Both the position numbers and the translations under genes were made by a program. The notes beneath the pieces were generated by a model. That model saw nothing but the letters and a program-made list of their open reading frames with translations, did no database searches and was not told where the DNA came from. DNA of 64,000 nt, taken from contig NZ_VTKY01000006.1 in NCBI RefSeq assembly GCF_020514095.1, forward strand, positions 1 to 64,000. The letters run 5' to 3'. The stretch is from Synechococcus sp. MU1643 (GTDB taxonomy: Bacteria > Cyanobacteriota > Cyanobacteriia > PCC-6307 > Cyanobiaceae). The first letter of the stretch is position 1. Every line of letters begins with the position of its first letter. Positions 44,746 to 55,045 of the stretch are shown piece after piece.

Positions 44746-46005
44746 CTAAACCTGAGCGAGCAAGCGAAGACGCAGACGGTCCAAGCCACGGATCACGCTC
44801 ATCCTCTGAATGGCCTCCCGACCCCGCCGCTCACCGAAATGCTGCACCCAGGCCTCACAGCCATCGGGACCAGCCAAGGCAAGATGCACCAAGCCCACGG
44901 GCTTCTCGGCACTGCCACCGCCAGGGCCGGCGATACCACTGACCGCGATCGCCCAGTCGCAATTCAGGCGCTCCCGGGCTGCCCGAGCCATCGCCTCAAC
45001 CACAGGCTGGGAAACAGCACCATGGGCAGTAAGCAGATCCTGCGACACCCCAAGCAAAGCCTGCTTCACCGCATTGCTGTAGGCGACGACGCCACCCTGG
45101 AACACCGACGAGGAGCCTGGAACAGCCGTGAGAGCTGCCGCCAATCCACCACCGGTGCACGACTCCGCCACCGCTATCGTCTGTTGCCGATGCTTGAGCA
45201 GGTCGATCACCACCGACGCCAGGCTGTCCTGATCGACGCCGTAGCAGTTGTTCCCCGTGCGACGGCGCAGCTCAGCTTCCAACGGCACCAACATCTGAGC
45301 GGCGGCATCGGCAGTAGGCGCACAGGCCGTGAGGCGCAATTTCACATCTCCGAGGGAGGCATAGGGAGCCACCGTTGGGTTGGCGGACGCCAACAAATCG
45401 TCAACGCGCTCAGCCAAATCGGATTCACCAATGCCGCTGAAGCGGAGCTGACGGCTCACATACACACCGGAAGTCCCACCATTGGCTTGAAGCCAGGGGG
45501 CGGCCGTTTCCGTCCACATCGCCCGCATTTCCGCAGGCACCCCCGGGAAGGTGAGGATCGTGAAATCAGGTCGGGGCGACCAGATCATTCCCGGTGCCGA
45601 CCCCTTTGAATTGGGTAGAACCTCCGCTCCACGGGGCAGATAAGCCTGGCTGCGGTTGCTTGGAGCAACCGGCCGGCCACCTGCCGATAACTTCCGCTGA
45701 ATCTCCAGCCAGAGTTCGGGCCGCTCTTCCAAGGGAGTCTCGAAAGCAGCGGCAAGGGCCTCTGTCGTGAGGTCATCGGGGGTCGGGCCCAAACCTCCGG
45801 TCGTCACCAGAACCCTGCAGCGCTGCGATGCCTCGCGCACAGCGGAGATCAAGCGGTCTTTGTTATCGCCAACAACGGTTTGGCGGTAATGCGGCAGCCC
45901 CAGACCTGCCAACTGTTCTGCAATCCATCGGGCATTGCCGTTGAGGATGTCACCCAACAACAGCTCTGTGCCCACGCACAGGATTTCAACACCCGATTCA
46001 GCCAC
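44746..46005 (-). CDS. cinA: CinA family protein (nicotinamide-nucleotide amidase/ADP-ribose pyrophosphatase type)
   Basis: 419 residues from GTG 46005 (TTG 46032 is an alternative). N-terminal MoaB-like domain ([39 protein letters not shown]) and a C-terminal CinA/PncC amidase domain ([29 protein letters not shown]-type, here split; [22 protein letters not shown]). It recycles NMN to NaMN and can remove damaged pyridine nucleotides. Starts within the end of the WecA-like gene. Confidence 0.95.
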   Translation of the reverse strand: MAESGVEILCVGTELLLGDILNGNARWIAEQLAGLGLPHYRQTVVGDNKDRLISAVREASQRCRVLVTTGGLGPTPDDLTTEALAAAFETPLEERPELWLEIQRKLSAGGRPVAPSNRSQAYLPRGAEVLPNSKGSAPGMIWSPRPDFTILTFPGVPAEMRAMWTETAAPWLQANGGTSGVYVSRQLRFSGIGESDLAERVDDLLASANPTVAPYASLGDVKLRLTACAPTADAAAQMLVPLEAELRRRTGNNCYGVDQDSLASVVIDLLKHRQQTIAVAESCTGGGLAAALTAVPGSSSVFQGGVVAYSNAVKQALLGVSQDLLTAHGAVSQPVVEAMARAARERLNCDWAIAVSGIAGPGGGSAEKPVGLVHLALAGPDGCEAWVQHFGERRGREAIQRMSVIRGLDRLRLRLLAQV

Positions 46006-47140
46006 GCGATTCGCCAAGGGCAGCGGGATCAACAGGGGTGGAGCAAGGGTTGGTATTCATCAGCGCTCGCTCGTGCTGCAACTGGCGACGGCTGATCACC
46101 ACCGTGGCCACGAGGATGGCCGTAGCCAAAGCCAGCCAGAGGAAGCGCATCTCAGCATTCGCCACCACCAGGGCCAGGGCAGCAAGCCACTGGGTGAAGA
46201 CGTAGATCAACAGAACCGTGCGCCGATGGCTGAAGCCAGCGCGCAACAGTCGGTGATGGAGGTGACGGCGATCGGGATAGAAGGGAGAACGGCCTTCCCG
46301 CAGACGGCCCATGATCACAGCCGACATGTCGGCCAGAGGCAGCGAAAGAATCAGCAGCGGCAGCAGCAGGCTCACCGTCGTGAGCCCCTTGGCAGGTCCA
46401 ACGATGCTCACGGCAGCGAGGGTGAATCCCAGGAAGTAGGAGCCCCCATCCCCCATGAAGATGCGGGCGGGGTTGAAGTTGTGCCGCAGGAAGCCGAGGC
46501 AGCAGCCCGCCAGCGCGGCCGCGAGGAATCCAGCGGCCACCTGATGCAGCGAAAAGCTGACGGACACCAGCCCGACAGCGGCAATGCCAGCCACTCCAGC
46601 AGCAAGGCCATCGAGGCCATCCAGCCAGTTGATGGCGTTGGTGATTCCCACCAGCCAAACAACAGTGGCCAGCAGGCTGAAGGTGTCGGGCAGAGCAATC
46701 GGACCGGCTGAAGCGGTGAGCCAGGGAAGATCGATCGCTCCAATCCGAACGCCCTGGCTCCACACCGCACAAGCCACGGCGACCTGTCCAGCCAACCGCG
46801 GCCAGGGGGAGAGCGCGAAGAGGTCGTCCGCCAGGCCGATCAGAAAAAAGCAGAGCGAACCGGCCAGGGTGCTCCAGATCAGTTGATCCCTGGCCGGGGC
46901 CAGCAAGCCAAACCCCCCCACGGACCACACTGCCGCCAAAGCCAGGGCAAAACCCAAGACCATGGCAATGCCCCCCAGCCTCACCATTGGGGTGATGTGC
47001 TGCTTGCGCTCATCCGGTTGATCGGTCAACCCGAAGCGCAAACCCAGCCGGCGCACTTGGGGCACCAGCACCATGGTGGTCACCGCGGCCAAGAGAAAGC
47101 TGACCGAGGCGAGCGCAATAGGGCTGGCCAAGAGATTCAC
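45998..47140 (-). CDS. Undecaprenyl-phosphate GlcNAc-1-phosphate transferase (WecA/MraY family)
   Basis: 380-residue polytopic protein that starts lipid-linked glycan synthesis at the plasma membrane. [21 protein letters not shown] (Asp-Asp), [26 protein letters not shown] and [11 protein letters not shown] are the family motifs in order. The His-rich last motif points to WecA/RgpG rather than MraY. Its usual partner type, a WecG/TagA glycosyltransferase, is at 62257-62991. Confidence 0.93.
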   Translation of the reverse strand: MNLLASPIALASVSFLLAAVTTMVLVPQVRRLGLRFGLTDQPDERKQHITPMVRLGGIAMVLGFALALAAVWSVGGFGLLAPARDQLIWSTLAGSLCFFLIGLADDLFALSPWPRLAGQVAVACAVWSQGVRIGAIDLPWLTASAGPIALPDTFSLLATVVWLVGITNAINWLDGLDGLAAGVAGIAAVGLVSVSFSLHQVAAGFLAAALAGCCLGFLRHNFNPARIFMGDGGSYFLGFTLAAVSIVGPAKGLTTVSLLLPLLILSLPLADMSAVIMGRLREGRSPFYPDRRHLHHRLLRAGFSHRRTVLLIYVFTQWLAALALVVANAEMRFLWLALATAILVATVVISRRQLQHERALMNTNPCSTPVDPAALGESRG

Positions 47141-47255
47141 GCAGGCTCCAGAAAAGAGACGATCCCCCGGTCAGAAGGGGTAGTTTCAATCCTAAGTAGC
47201 CTGCAACCGTTCAACCAGGCACCAACAAGGCCCGTTCGAGAGCCAAGGCCGAACC

Positions 47256-48545
47256 TCAGGCCAGAACCGGCTGCTTTCTATCGGCATAGAGAGGGAAGCG
47301 CTCACAGAGTGCGGCCACCCGGTCGAGGCAACGCTGGCGAATCGCATCATCCTCAGGATTAAGAAGACGATCGGCGATCGCATCAGCAACCTCCCGGAAG
47401 GCCTGTGCATCAAAACCACGGGTGGTGAGTGCGGCTGTTCCCAGCCGCAGGCCACTGGTGACGAAGGGCGATTCGGGGTCGAAGGGGACGGTGTTCTTAT
47501 TCGCAGTGATGTGCACATCACTCACCAACAGATCAGCCACTTTCCCCGTCATGCCGATGCCACGCAGATCCAACAGCACCACGTGGTTGTCGGTGCCGCC
47601 GCTGACAACATCGATGCCGCGGGTGATCAGCTGTTCGGCGAGGGCTGCCGCATTGGCAACCACCTGTTGGCTGTAGGCCTTGAACGAAGGCTGTAACGCT
47701 TCACCGAAGGCCACGGCCTTGGCAGCAATCACGTGCTCCAAGGGGCCACCCTGACTGCCAGGGAACACCGCCTTGTCGAATTTCTTGGCGAACTCAGCAT
47801 CGCGGCAGAGAATCAGGCCACCGCGGGGGCCGCGCAGGGTCTTGTGGGTGGTGGTGGTCACCACATCGCAATGGGGCACCGGGCTGGGGTGCACACCAGC
47901 GGCAACGAGGCCGGCGATGTGGGCCATATCGGCCAGCAGATAGGCACCCACTTCATCAGCGATGGCGCGGAAGGCTGCGAAGTCGATGGTGCGTGGATAT
48001 GCGGAATAGCCACAAACAATCAGCTTCGGCTTGTGCTCCAAAGCCAGCTGGCGGATCGCCTCCATGTCCAAGCGTTGGGTCTCCTTGTCGACGCCGTACT
48101 GGACGACGTTGAACCACTTTCCGCTGACGTTGACTGGAGAACCATGAGTTAGATGCCCGCCATGGGACAGATCGAGCCCCATGATCGTGTCGCCGGGCTG
48201 CAGCAGAGCCAGGAAAACGGCGAAGTTGGCCTGGGCACCGCTGTGGGGCTGCACATTGGCCCAAGCGGCACCGAACAACTGCTTGGCCCGCTCGATGGCC
48301 AACTCCTCAATGGCGTCAACGTGCTCACAACCGCCGTAATACCGCTTGCTGGGCAGACCCTCGGCGTACTTGTTGGTGAGTACGGAACCCTGGGCCTGCA
48401 TCACCGCACGGGAGGCAAAGTTCTCCGATGCGATGAGTTCCAGGTGGGTTTCCTGACGCTGCCGTTCTTGATTGATGAACGCGGAAATATCCGGATCCGA
48501 CTGAGCCAGATCAGCGTCGATGGCGCGTCCAGAGGCCTGGCCCAT
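47256..48545 (-). CDS. glyA: Serine hydroxymethyltransferase
   Basis: 429-residue PLP enzyme interconverting serine and glycine with THF; supplies one-carbon units and works in photorespiration. [27 protein letters not shown] (key part ENFASRAV), the PLP-lysine motif [15 protein letters not shown] and [13 protein letters not shown] are present. Preceded by tRNA-Arg and its terminator on the same strand. Confidence 0.97.
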   Translation of the reverse strand: MGQASGRAIDADLAQSDPDISAFINQERQRQETHLELIASENFASRAVMQAQGSVLTNKYAEGLPSKRYYGGCEHVDAIEELAIERAKQLFGAAWANVQPHSGAQANFAVFLALLQPGDTIMGLDLSHGGHLTHGSPVNVSGKWFNVVQYGVDKETQRLDMEAIRQLALEHKPKLIVCGYSAYPRTIDFAAFRAIADEVGAYLLADMAHIAGLVAAGVHPSPVPHCDVVTTTTHKTLRGPRGGLILCRDAEFAKKFDKAVFPGSQGGPLEHVIAAKAVAFGEALQPSFKAYSQQVVANAAALAEQLITRGIDVVSGGTDNHVVLLDLRGIGMTGKVADLLVSDVHITANKNTVPFDPESPFVTSGLRLGTAALTTRGFDAQAFREVADAIADRLLNPEDDAIRQRCLDRVAALCERFPLYADRKQPVLA

Positions 48546-48608
48546 GAAATGTCAGTAAAGCTTTGTCCAATCGTAAGAAATCGCAGCGATCAGCCCGGCC
48601 GATCACCC

Positions 48609-48635
48609 AAAAAAAAACTGCCCTTGGGGGCAGTT
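48609..48635 (-). terminator. Rho-independent terminator of tRNA-Arg
   Basis: On the minus strand AACTGCCC pairs with GGGCAGTT over a short loop and runs into nine T residues. It starts five bases past the mature tRNA-Arg end. Confidence 0.9.
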
Positions 48636-48639
48636 GAAA

Positions 48640-48713
48640 CGCGCCTGGAGAGATTCGAACTCCCGACCCTCTGATCCGTAGTCAGATGCTCTAATCCGCT
48701 GAGCTACAAGCGC
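48640..48713 (-). tRNA. tRNA-Arg (anticodon ACG)
   Basis: 74 nt: acceptor GCGCTTG/CAGGCGC, D arm GCTC-AGCGGATTA-GAGC, anticodon stem TCTGA/TCAGA with loop CTACGGA, T arm GGGAG-TTCGAAT-CTCTC, discriminator G. A34 is expected to be edited to inosine by TadA. CCA not encoded. Confidence 0.97.
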
Positions 48714-48801
48714 TTACGCTGAACTATCAGACCCCATAGAGGGTCCGCTCGTCAACTGGGGGCGGGCCGCGTCAGGATTCAGGTGTTTCTGAGCCCGAGC
48801 A

Positions 48802-49047
48802 ATGCCGATCCGCTGGTATGGCCCCGCTAACCCTGAGGATCCGACTTATCGGCATTTCGAGCGCATCGTGAACCTATGCCTGCACGGCGGCGTGTTCGCC
48901 GCCGTGAACAGCGGCAGCTGGTTTCTGCAAGAGATGCGCCACCCCTTCCCCGGCGGGAGCCTGACCTGGATCACCAGCCTCTGGGCAACCCTTTGGCTGG
49001 GCCAATTGATTTGGGTGATTCTTCAACGCCCCAAGCCGGAGGAATAA
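48802..49047 (+). CDS. Small cyanobacterial membrane protein
   Basis: 81 residues. Two likely helices: FERIVNLCLHGGVFAAVNSGSW and LTWITSLWATLWLGQLIWVIL. A conserved-looking PIRWYGPANPEDPTYRHFE N-terminus. Not a named family that I know. Starts a small plus-strand group of three short genes. Confidence 0.82.
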   Translation: MPIRWYGPANPEDPTYRHFERIVNLCLHGGVFAAVNSGSWFLQEMRHPFPGGSLTWITSLWATLWLGQLIWVILQRPKPEE

Positions 49048-49089
49048 AGCCAGCATGGATGCAATCCTTTCAGCGATCCTCCTGGGCTG

Positions 49090-49380
49090 ATGTCCCTCTC
49101 CGCCAGCGACCTACAGGACCTTCAGAGTGCTTTGGCTGACCGCCTTTACGTTCAGATCAGCGGCTGGCATCTGTACCTCGGCGATGCTGACCTGGCTTCA
49201 GCCTTGGCGATCGAATGCAGTGCCCGCATCAATCAAGGCGCTGATGTGGCAGCTCGACAGGCCCTCGACGCCGTCAAGGTGCCGCTTGCAGGAGGCGCCA
49301 GTCAGCTCCCCCTCTCCAAGCTGATTCCCCCAGCCCAGCTGAGGGATCTTGAAGAGATCCTCGAGCAGTACTGCGGATAA
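49090..49380 (+). CDS. DUF3181 family protein
   Basis: 96 residues, soluble, helical. DLQDLQSALADRLYVQISGWHLYLGDADLA matches DUF3181 in its length and Trp/Tyr-rich core (ISGWHLYLGDA). Unknown role. 42 bp after the small membrane protein gene. Confidence 0.85.
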   Translation: MSLSASDLQDLQSALADRLYVQISGWHLYLGDADLASALAIECSARINQGADVAARQALDAVKVPLAGGASQLPLSKLIPPAQLRDLEEILEQYCG

Positions 49381-49407
49381 AGTTGCAATCCATCCGCCGG
49401 GGTTGGT

Positions 49408-49671
49408 GTGCTGATCATTGAAGTCACCAACTCGAGAGATGTGGTGCGCCAACGCATCGGCCGACTGGGTGAACGGCTAATCGGACGGGTTGTGGATGCA
49501 GAGGCTCAAGTTGAAAAAGCCCTGATTCAGGAACTGGAAACCGCTTTTAAAGAGTTCGGCATCGAGGCCCGGATTGTGTCTGTTCAAGGCCCGCAACTCG
49601 TCGGTCGCGAGCAGCTTGAACTGCCCATCCAGGTTCGTGAAGAGCGCGATGTTCGTCTCAGCGAGCCCTGA
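49408..49671 (+). CDS. Hypothetical cyanobacterial protein
   Basis: 87 residues from a GTG. Soluble alpha/beta: IIEVTNSRDVVRQRIGRLGERLIGRVVDAEAQVEKALI then IEARIVSVQGPQLVGREQLELPIQVREER. Not assigned to a family. Overlaps the convergent murJ end by 14 bp. Confidence 0.78.
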   Translation: MLIIEVTNSRDVVRQRIGRLGERLIGRVVDAEAQVEKALIQELETAFKEFGIEARIVSVQGPQLVGREQLELPIQVREERDVRLSEP

Positions 49672-51265
49672 ATCGACCCAAAACCAACTGCGTGATCTCA
49701 CGCACCTCAGGCACCTGGAGTTGTGCACCGATCAAGGCGAACAGCGCCAAACCCAGCAGACCAGGGGCAGACACCTGAAGCAGCAGCCCCCCCAGCCCCT
49801 CGGACCAGGGCACGACGGTTACCAGAATTCCCGCGCCTCCCGCTGCCAGCACACCGGCGATGGCCAGCCGCAACAGGTCCATCCCCCAGCGCCGCAGTGG
49901 CAGCGCTGAAATCCGTTGCTGCAGTGCCAACAACAAGGCAAGGCAGGTAAACAGGTTGATCGCAACCGTCGCGAGCACCAGCCCAGGTGCACCGAAATTG
50001 AATGGCGACTGATTCCCCCAAGGGGTCGGGCCACCCACCAGCAGCCAATCAAAAAAAACGTTCAGACCAATCCCCGCCAACGAGAGACGAAATGGCGTCG
50101 TCCCATCACCGAGGGCATAGAAGACACGCACCAGCACATCCCGTCCGAGGTAGGCCGGCATGCCCAGGCCGTAGGCCATCAATAGGCCCGTCACCAGCTG
50201 GGCGGCGGACGCATCGAAGGCACCACGCTCGTACACAAGGGCCACGATGGGACCGCCCAATGCAACGAACAGTCCCCCCAGAGGAATCATTGATGCGGCA
50301 GAGAGCATCAACCCCTGCCGAATCCTTTCGATCAGCTGCGCACGATCCGACGGCGCCGTGAGCCTGGCGAAGGTGGGCAGCAAGGGCACCAGCAATGCAT
50401 TCGAGATCAAGCCCAGGGGCGTTTGCACCAGCAAATTGGCGTACCCCAAACCTGCCGCCGCACCAATGATGCCGGAGGCGAAAAACAGATCCGTGAACAC
50501 ATTGACCTGCAGCATCCCGGACGACAGCGTCGCCGGGCCCATCACACGCCAGACCTCGCGCACCCCCGGGTGCCGCCAATCCCAGACCAGTTGAAAACGG
50601 GCCAACCCCTGACGGATCAACGCTGGCAGCTGGATCAACCACTGGAGCATGGCCCCAACCAACGTGGCCAAGGCCAGCACCACACCCCCGCTCATGGCCG
50701 TGGACGGCAAGGCGATGTCAGCGCCGAGCTGCCACCAGAGCAGTCCCACCCCAACGATCAAGGCACCGCTGGACATCAGCGGGGAAATCGCCGGAATCCA
50801 GAATTCGTCTGCAGCATTGAGGGAGCCAAAGCCCAGCCCAATCAGCCCGGCCAGCAGGGCCATCGGTGCCATCACCTGCAGCTGGACCCGAGCGATGGCG
50901 TGAAGCTCGGGGGCAAGGCCAGGACCCACCAAGGTGATGAGGGGATCCGCCGCCAGCACCAAAACGATGGTGACCACCAGCAACAGTGCGCTGACGCTGG
51001 TGTTGAGCGCCGCAAGGATACGAGCTCCTTCGGCCCGTGGGCGACGACTCAGCACACTGACCATGGCGCTGTGGAAGGGGCCATTAATGCCCCCGAGCAG
51101 GATCAGCAGAAATCCAGGCAGCACATAGGCGTAGTTGTAGGCGTCATAGGCCGCGCCAACCCCGAAGGCCGCCGCAATCACCAGCTGCCGAATCAGGCCA
51201 CCCACCTTGCTCAGCAGGGTTCCGAGGGTCACCACCAGTGCGATCCCCTTCAGTGAACGCGCCAT
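49658..51265 (-). CDS. murJ: Lipid II flippase MurJ
   Basis: 535-residue MOP-family transporter with about 14 helices. GIALVVTLGTLLSKVGGLIRQ (helix 1 with the Arg of the cavity), AFGVGAAYDAYNYAYVLPGFL, and VLVRVFYALGDGTTPFRLSL are typical. Flips lipid II for peptidoglycan synthesis. ATG 51265 chosen; residues upstream do not fit. Confidence 0.94.
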   Translation of the reverse strand: MARSLKGIALVVTLGTLLSKVGGLIRQLVIAAAFGVGAAYDAYNYAYVLPGFLLILLGGINGPFHSAMVSVLSRRPRAEGARILAALNTSVSALLLVVTIVLVLAADPLITLVGPGLAPELHAIARVQLQVMAPMALLAGLIGLGFGSLNAADEFWIPAISPLMSSGALIVGVGLLWWQLGADIALPSTAMSGGVVLALATLVGAMLQWLIQLPALIRQGLARFQLVWDWRHPGVREVWRVMGPATLSSGMLQVNVFTDLFFASGIIGAAAGLGYANLLVQTPLGLISNALLVPLLPTFARLTAPSDRAQLIERIRQGLMLSAASMIPLGGLFVALGGPIVALVYERGAFDASAAQLVTGLLMAYGLGMPAYLGRDVLVRVFYALGDGTTPFRLSLAGIGLNVFFDWLLVGGPTPWGNQSPFNFGAPGLVLATVAINLFTCLALLLALQQRISALPLRRWGMDLLRLAIAGVLAAGGAGILVTVVPWSEGLGGLLLQVSAPGLLGLALFALIGAQLQVPEVREITQLVLGRFRAR

Positions 51266-51333
51266 TCGCCCCACAGCATTGGGCGCATTGTGGAGGCACC
51301 ACGCGAGACCATGGGCCAATCTCGGCTGATGCC

Positions 51334-52098
51334 ATGACTGGCCTTCCCTCTCCGGGCGATGCCCTGCTGCGCTTTGAACCTTTAACGGAGGGCGTGCTGC
51401 TGAAGCGCTACAAACGCTTCCTGGCCGATGTGGAGCTGAGCAGCGGCGAGAACGTCACCGCCCACTGCGCCAACACCGGACCGATGACCGGGGTCTTGAT
51501 CCCTGGCCAACGGGTGCGTCTGCGTCACGCACCCTCCCCCAAACGCAAGCTGGCCTGGACCTGGGAGCAAGCCGAAGTGCCAGGCGCCGATGGCAAGCCT
51601 TGCTGGGTTGGCATCAACACGGCCCTACCCAACCTCCTGATTCGCGCAACGATTGAAGCGGGGTGCCTGGAGGCCCAACTCGGCGCCATTGCGGGGATCC
51701 GCGCTGAGGTGGCCTACGGCACCAACAAACGCAGCCGGATCGATCTCCTGCTGACGCCAGCAGAGCAGAACCCCGATCAACGACCGATCTATCTGGAGGT
51801 GAAGAACACCACCTGGACCGACGGCAAAACGGCCCTGTTCCCCGACACGGTGACCGAACGGGGGCAAAAGCATTTGATTGAGATGATGGGCGTGGTTCCG
51901 GAGGCGCGGGCGTTGCTCGTGCCATGCCTCAGCCGCTCGGATGTGAATGCTTTTGCACCGGGCGATAGCGCCGATCCGCGCTACGGGGAGCTGTTTCGCC
52001 AGGCGACCAAGAGCGGGGTGGAAGTTCTGCCTTGCTGTTTCAGCTTCAGCGCCGATGCGGTGCACTGGCAGGGGACGCGCCTAGTCAACCTAGATTGA
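51334..52098 (+). CDS. sfsA: SfsA family protein
   Basis: 254 residues. FEPLTEGVLLKRYKRFLADVEL, AHCANTGPMTGVL and YLEVKNTTW, FPDTVTERGQKHLIEM match SfsA. The family was named for sugar fermentation stimulation in E. coli and has a nuclease-like PD-(E/D)XK core; its role in cyanobacteria is unknown. ATG 51334. Confidence 0.93.
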   Translation: MTGLPSPGDALLRFEPLTEGVLLKRYKRFLADVELSSGENVTAHCANTGPMTGVLIPGQRVRLRHAPSPKRKLAWTWEQAEVPGADGKPCWVGINTALPNLLIRATIEAGCLEAQLGAIAGIRAEVAYGTNKRSRIDLLLTPAEQNPDQRPIYLEVKNTTWTDGKTALFPDTVTERGQKHLIEMMGVVPEARALLVPCLSRSDVNAFAPGDSADPRYGELFRQATKSGVEVLPCCFSFSADAVHWQGTRLVNLD

Positions 52099-52103
52099 TT
52101 TTC

Positions 52104-52119
52104 TGTAGCAGATCGAACA
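52104..52119 (+). promoter_or_regulatory. Possible NtcA-binding site upstream of amt
   Basis: TGTA-N8-AACA (TGT at 52104, ACA ending 52119) differs from TGTA-N8-TACA by one base and lies 82 bases before the amt ATG. No good TA-N3-T box lies 22 bases downstream, but a TTGACA at 52133-52138 could be part of another promoter. Confidence 0.4.
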
Positions 52120-52201
52120 TAGAAAGTTGAGATTGACATGCAGCGTGGACTTGTTCGCCTAGTTACAACTGGGCGTGTCACGCAGCTCTGCACCCTCGTT
52201 C

Positions 52202-53674
52202 ATGACAACTGCATTCCACGCGCCACCGCAAAAGCGGCGCAAAACCCTTCAGGAGGCCAGCCTCCTGGAAGGCCCGATGCTTCTTCTAAAGAGCATCCGG
52301 GGCTTCAGTTCCAACCGCGCCATGACCTGGCTTGCCTGTGCGCCCCTGGCGCTTATGGGCCTTGGCATCTTCACGCTGTCGGCCAAAGCCGAAGAGCTGC
52401 CTGAGCTCTCCGCAGCTTTCCTGGCCAACAACCTCTGGCTTCTGGTCGCCACCATCCTGGTGATCTTCATGAATGCCGGCTTCGCCATGGTCGAAGCCGG
52501 CATGTGCCGGCAAAAGAATGCCGTCAATATCCTCTCCAAGAACCTGTTTGTGTTCGCCCTTGCGGTGACCGCCTACTGGTTCGTGGGCTACTCCTTCATG
52601 TACGGCGATTCCGTCATCGACGGTTGGCTGTATTTCGCAGGCTTCTTCTTCGATCCAACCGTCACCGCTGAGACCATCAGCGATGCTGGCCTGGTTCCCA
52701 CCGTTGATTTCCTGTTCCAGGCGGCCTTCGCCGGAACCGCCGCCACGATCGTTTCTGGTCTTGTGGCTGAGCGGATCAAGTTCGGCGAATTCGTGATCTT
52801 CGCCCTGGTCCTCACCGCCTTCATCTACCCAGTTGCTGGCAGCTGGGAATGGAACGGTGGCTGGCTCAACAGTGTTGGCAGCGTCGAATTCATCGACTTC
52901 GCTGGTTCCTCGATCGTGCACTCCGTCGGCGCTTGGGCCGGCCTCGTCGGGGCCATGCTGCTCGGACCCCGCATCGGCAAGTACGTCGATGGCAAGGTTC
53001 AGGCCATTCCTGGACACAACATGTCCATCGCCACCCTTGGCGCTCTGATCCTCTGGATCGGCTGGTACGGCTTCAACCCGGGCTCCCAGCTGGCCATGGA
53101 CCAGTGGGTTCCCTACGTGGCCGTCACCACCACCCTCGGCGCAGCCGGCGGTGCCATCGGCGCCACGGTGATCTCCACGATCACATCCAAGAAGCCTGAT
53201 CTCACCATGATCATCAACGGCATCCTGGCCGGCCTGGTGAGCGTGACTGCCGGTTGCGGCAACCTCACCCTGACGGGTTCCTGGGTGGCTGGCCTGGTGG
53301 GCGGCATCATCGTCGTCTTCTCCGTTGCCGCTCTCGATGCCGCAGGCATTGACGACCCCGTCGGCGCCTTCTCCGTGCACGGTGTGTGCGGCGTGTGGGG
53401 CACGATCGTGATAGGTCTCTGGGGCTACGACGTCCAGGGCGATGGCTCCGGCCTCGGCCTTCTGGTCGGCGGTGGCGTTGAGCAGCTCGGCATCCAAGCC
53501 CTGGGTGCAGCTGCCTACGCCATCTGGACCGTTGTCACCTGCTTCATCGCCTGGCAGATCATCGGCTCCCTCTTCGGTGGCATCCGCGTCACCGAACAGG
53601 AAGAGTCCGAAGGTCTGGACATTGGCGAACACGGCATGGAGGCCTACGCCGGTTTCTCCACCACCAACAACTGA
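52202..53674 (+). CDS. amt1: Ammonium transporter Amt
   Basis: 490 residues. N-terminal leader with a hydrophobic segment (LACAPLALMGLGIFTLSAKAEE) and then 11 helices. NAGFAMVEAG, VGYSFMYGD, AGTAATIVSGLVAER, DFAGSSIVHSVGAWAGLVGA (conserved pore His), WYGFNPGS and DDPVGAFSVHGVCGVWG are Amt/MEP motifs. Probable main ammonium uptake system, normally under NtcA; leader cleavage near AKA-EE is inference. Confidence 0.96.
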   Translation: MTTAFHAPPQKRRKTLQEASLLEGPMLLLKSIRGFSSNRAMTWLACAPLALMGLGIFTLSAKAEELPELSAAFLANNLWLLVATILVIFMNAGFAMVEAGMCRQKNAVNILSKNLFVFALAVTAYWFVGYSFMYGDSVIDGWLYFAGFFFDPTVTAETISDAGLVPTVDFLFQAAFAGTAATIVSGLVAERIKFGEFVIFALVLTAFIYPVAGSWEWNGGWLNSVGSVEFIDFAGSSIVHSVGAWAGLVGAMLLGPRIGKYVDGKVQAIPGHNMSIATLGALILWIGWYGFNPGSQLAMDQWVPYVAVTTTLGAAGGAIGATVISTITSKKPDLTMIINGILAGLVSVTAGCGNLTLTGSWVAGLVGGIIVVFSVAALDAAGIDDPVGAFSVHGVCGVWGTIVIGLWGYDVQGDGSGLGLLVGGGVEQLGIQALGAAAYAIWTVVTCFIAWQIIGSLFGGIRVTEQEESEGLDIGEHGMEAYAGFSTTNN

Positions 53675-53701
53675 TTCCTCTTCGGCTCAGTTGCTGATCT
53701 C

Positions 53702-53729
53702 AAGCCCGGCCAGGTGGCCGGGCTTTTTT
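53702..53729 (+). terminator. Rho-independent terminator of amt
   Basis: AAGCCCGGCCA pairs with TGGCCGGGCTT across two bases and continues into TTTTTT. It begins 28 bases after the amt stop. Confidence 0.93.
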
Positions 53730-53784
53730 GCTGCCTGAAGAAGCGCTTCAGGCCACATAGAGTTGCCCCACTCCAGCGCCCTCC

Positions 53785-54984
53785 ATGGACACCCACGCCT
53801 TCAAGCGCTCCCTCCATCATTCCGAGCGTTACAACCGGCGAGGCTTCGGGCGTGCCGAGGAAGTGGCGGAAAGCCTTGAGCAGGCTTACCAAAGCGGCCT
53901 GATCGGCACGATCAGGGACAACGGCTACCGACTGGAACACGGCAGGCTCGACGTGCGCCTGGCGGAAGCCTTCGGGTTCTGCTGGGGTGTTGAACGGGCC
54001 GTGGCGATGGCCTACGAAACCCGCAAGCACTACCCAAGCGAGCGCCTCTGGATCACGAACGAGATCATCCACAACCCCTCAGTGAACGATCACCTCAGGG
54101 GAATGGATGTGCAGTTCATCCCTGTCGAACAGGGGGTGAAGGACTTCTCAGGTGTCACCTCCGGCGATGTGGTGATCCTGCCGGCCTTTGGTGCCACCGT
54201 TCAGGAAATGCAGCTGCTGAATGAACGGGGCTGCCACATCGTTGATACGACCTGTCCCTGGGTCTCCAAGGTGTGGAACACCGTGGAGAAACACAAAAAG
54301 CACACCTTCAGCTCGATCATTCACGGCAAGGTGAAGCACGAGGAAACACTGGCCACCAGCTCATTTGCCGGCACATATCTGGTGGTGCTCGATCTGGAGG
54401 AAGCCCAGTACGTCGCCGATTACATCCTCGGCAAAGGTGACCGTGATGAGTTCATCAAACGCTTTGCCAAAGCTTGCTCTCCAGGGTTCGATCCCGATCG
54501 GGACCTCGAACGTCTGGGCGTGGCCAACCAGACCACAATGCTGAAGAGCGAAACGGAAGAAATCGGACGCTTGTTCGAACGCACGATGTTGAGCAAATAC
54601 GGTCCAACTCAGCTCAACGACCACTTCCTGGCCTTCAACACCATTTGCGACGCCACTCAGGAGCGTCAGGACGCCATGTTCTCCCTAGTGGATGAACCGC
54701 TGGACCTCATGGTGGTGATCGGTGGTTTCAACTCGTCCAACACCACCCACCTGCAGGAAATTGCCGTCAGCCGCGGCATTCGCTCCTTCCACATCGACAC
54801 GCCCGAGCGCATTGACGTGGGCAGCAATTCGATCGAGCACAAACCACTGGCAGCAGAACTCTGTCGTGAAGGTGATTTCCTGCCTGAGGGGCCCGTTCGG
54901 GTGGGCATCACCTCCGGTGCCTCAACGCCGGATCGGGCGGTGGAAGAGGTGATCGAAAAACTGATGCAATTGAGCGAAAACTGA
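53785..54984 (+). CDS. ispH: 4-hydroxy-3-methylbut-2-enyl diphosphate reductase
   Basis: Last step of the MEP isoprenoid pathway, making IPP and DMAPP. 399 residues, the longer cyanobacterial/plant form. The three Fe-S Cys are in [23 protein letters not shown] and [11 protein letters not shown]; the active [18 protein letters not shown] and [11 protein letters not shown] motifs are present. Confidence 0.97.
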   Translation: MDTHAFKRSLHHSERYNRRGFGRAEEVAESLEQAYQSGLIGTIRDNGYRLEHGRLDVRLAEAFGFCWGVERAVAMAYETRKHYPSERLWITNEIIHNPSVNDHLRGMDVQFIPVEQGVKDFSGVTSGDVVILPAFGATVQEMQLLNERGCHIVDTTCPWVSKVWNTVEKHKKHTFSSIIHGKVKHEETLATSSFAGTYLVVLDLEEAQYVADYILGKGDRDEFIKRFAKACSPGFDPDRDLERLGVANQTTMLKSETEEIGRLFERTMLSKYGPTQLNDHFLAFNTICDATQERQDAMFSLVDEPLDLMVVIGGFNSSNTTHLQEIAVSRGIRSFHIDTPERIDVGSNSIEHKPLAAELCREGDFLPEGPVRVGITSGASTPDRAVEEVIEKLMQLSEN

Positions 54985-55045
54985 ACCGCAGAGAGCTTTA
55001 CATTAGTACATCTTTAATCCGCCCTTCGCCGGCAGCTCCCCATCC

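Noticed and set aside
50423-51256. 277-codon plus-strand frame opposite murJ
   Set aside because: Antisense shadow rich in Gln, His and Arg; no known motif.
52286-53632. 448-codon open frame on the minus strand opposite amt
   Set aside because: Shadow of the strongly biased amt codons; composition rich in His, Asp and Gly without a fold.
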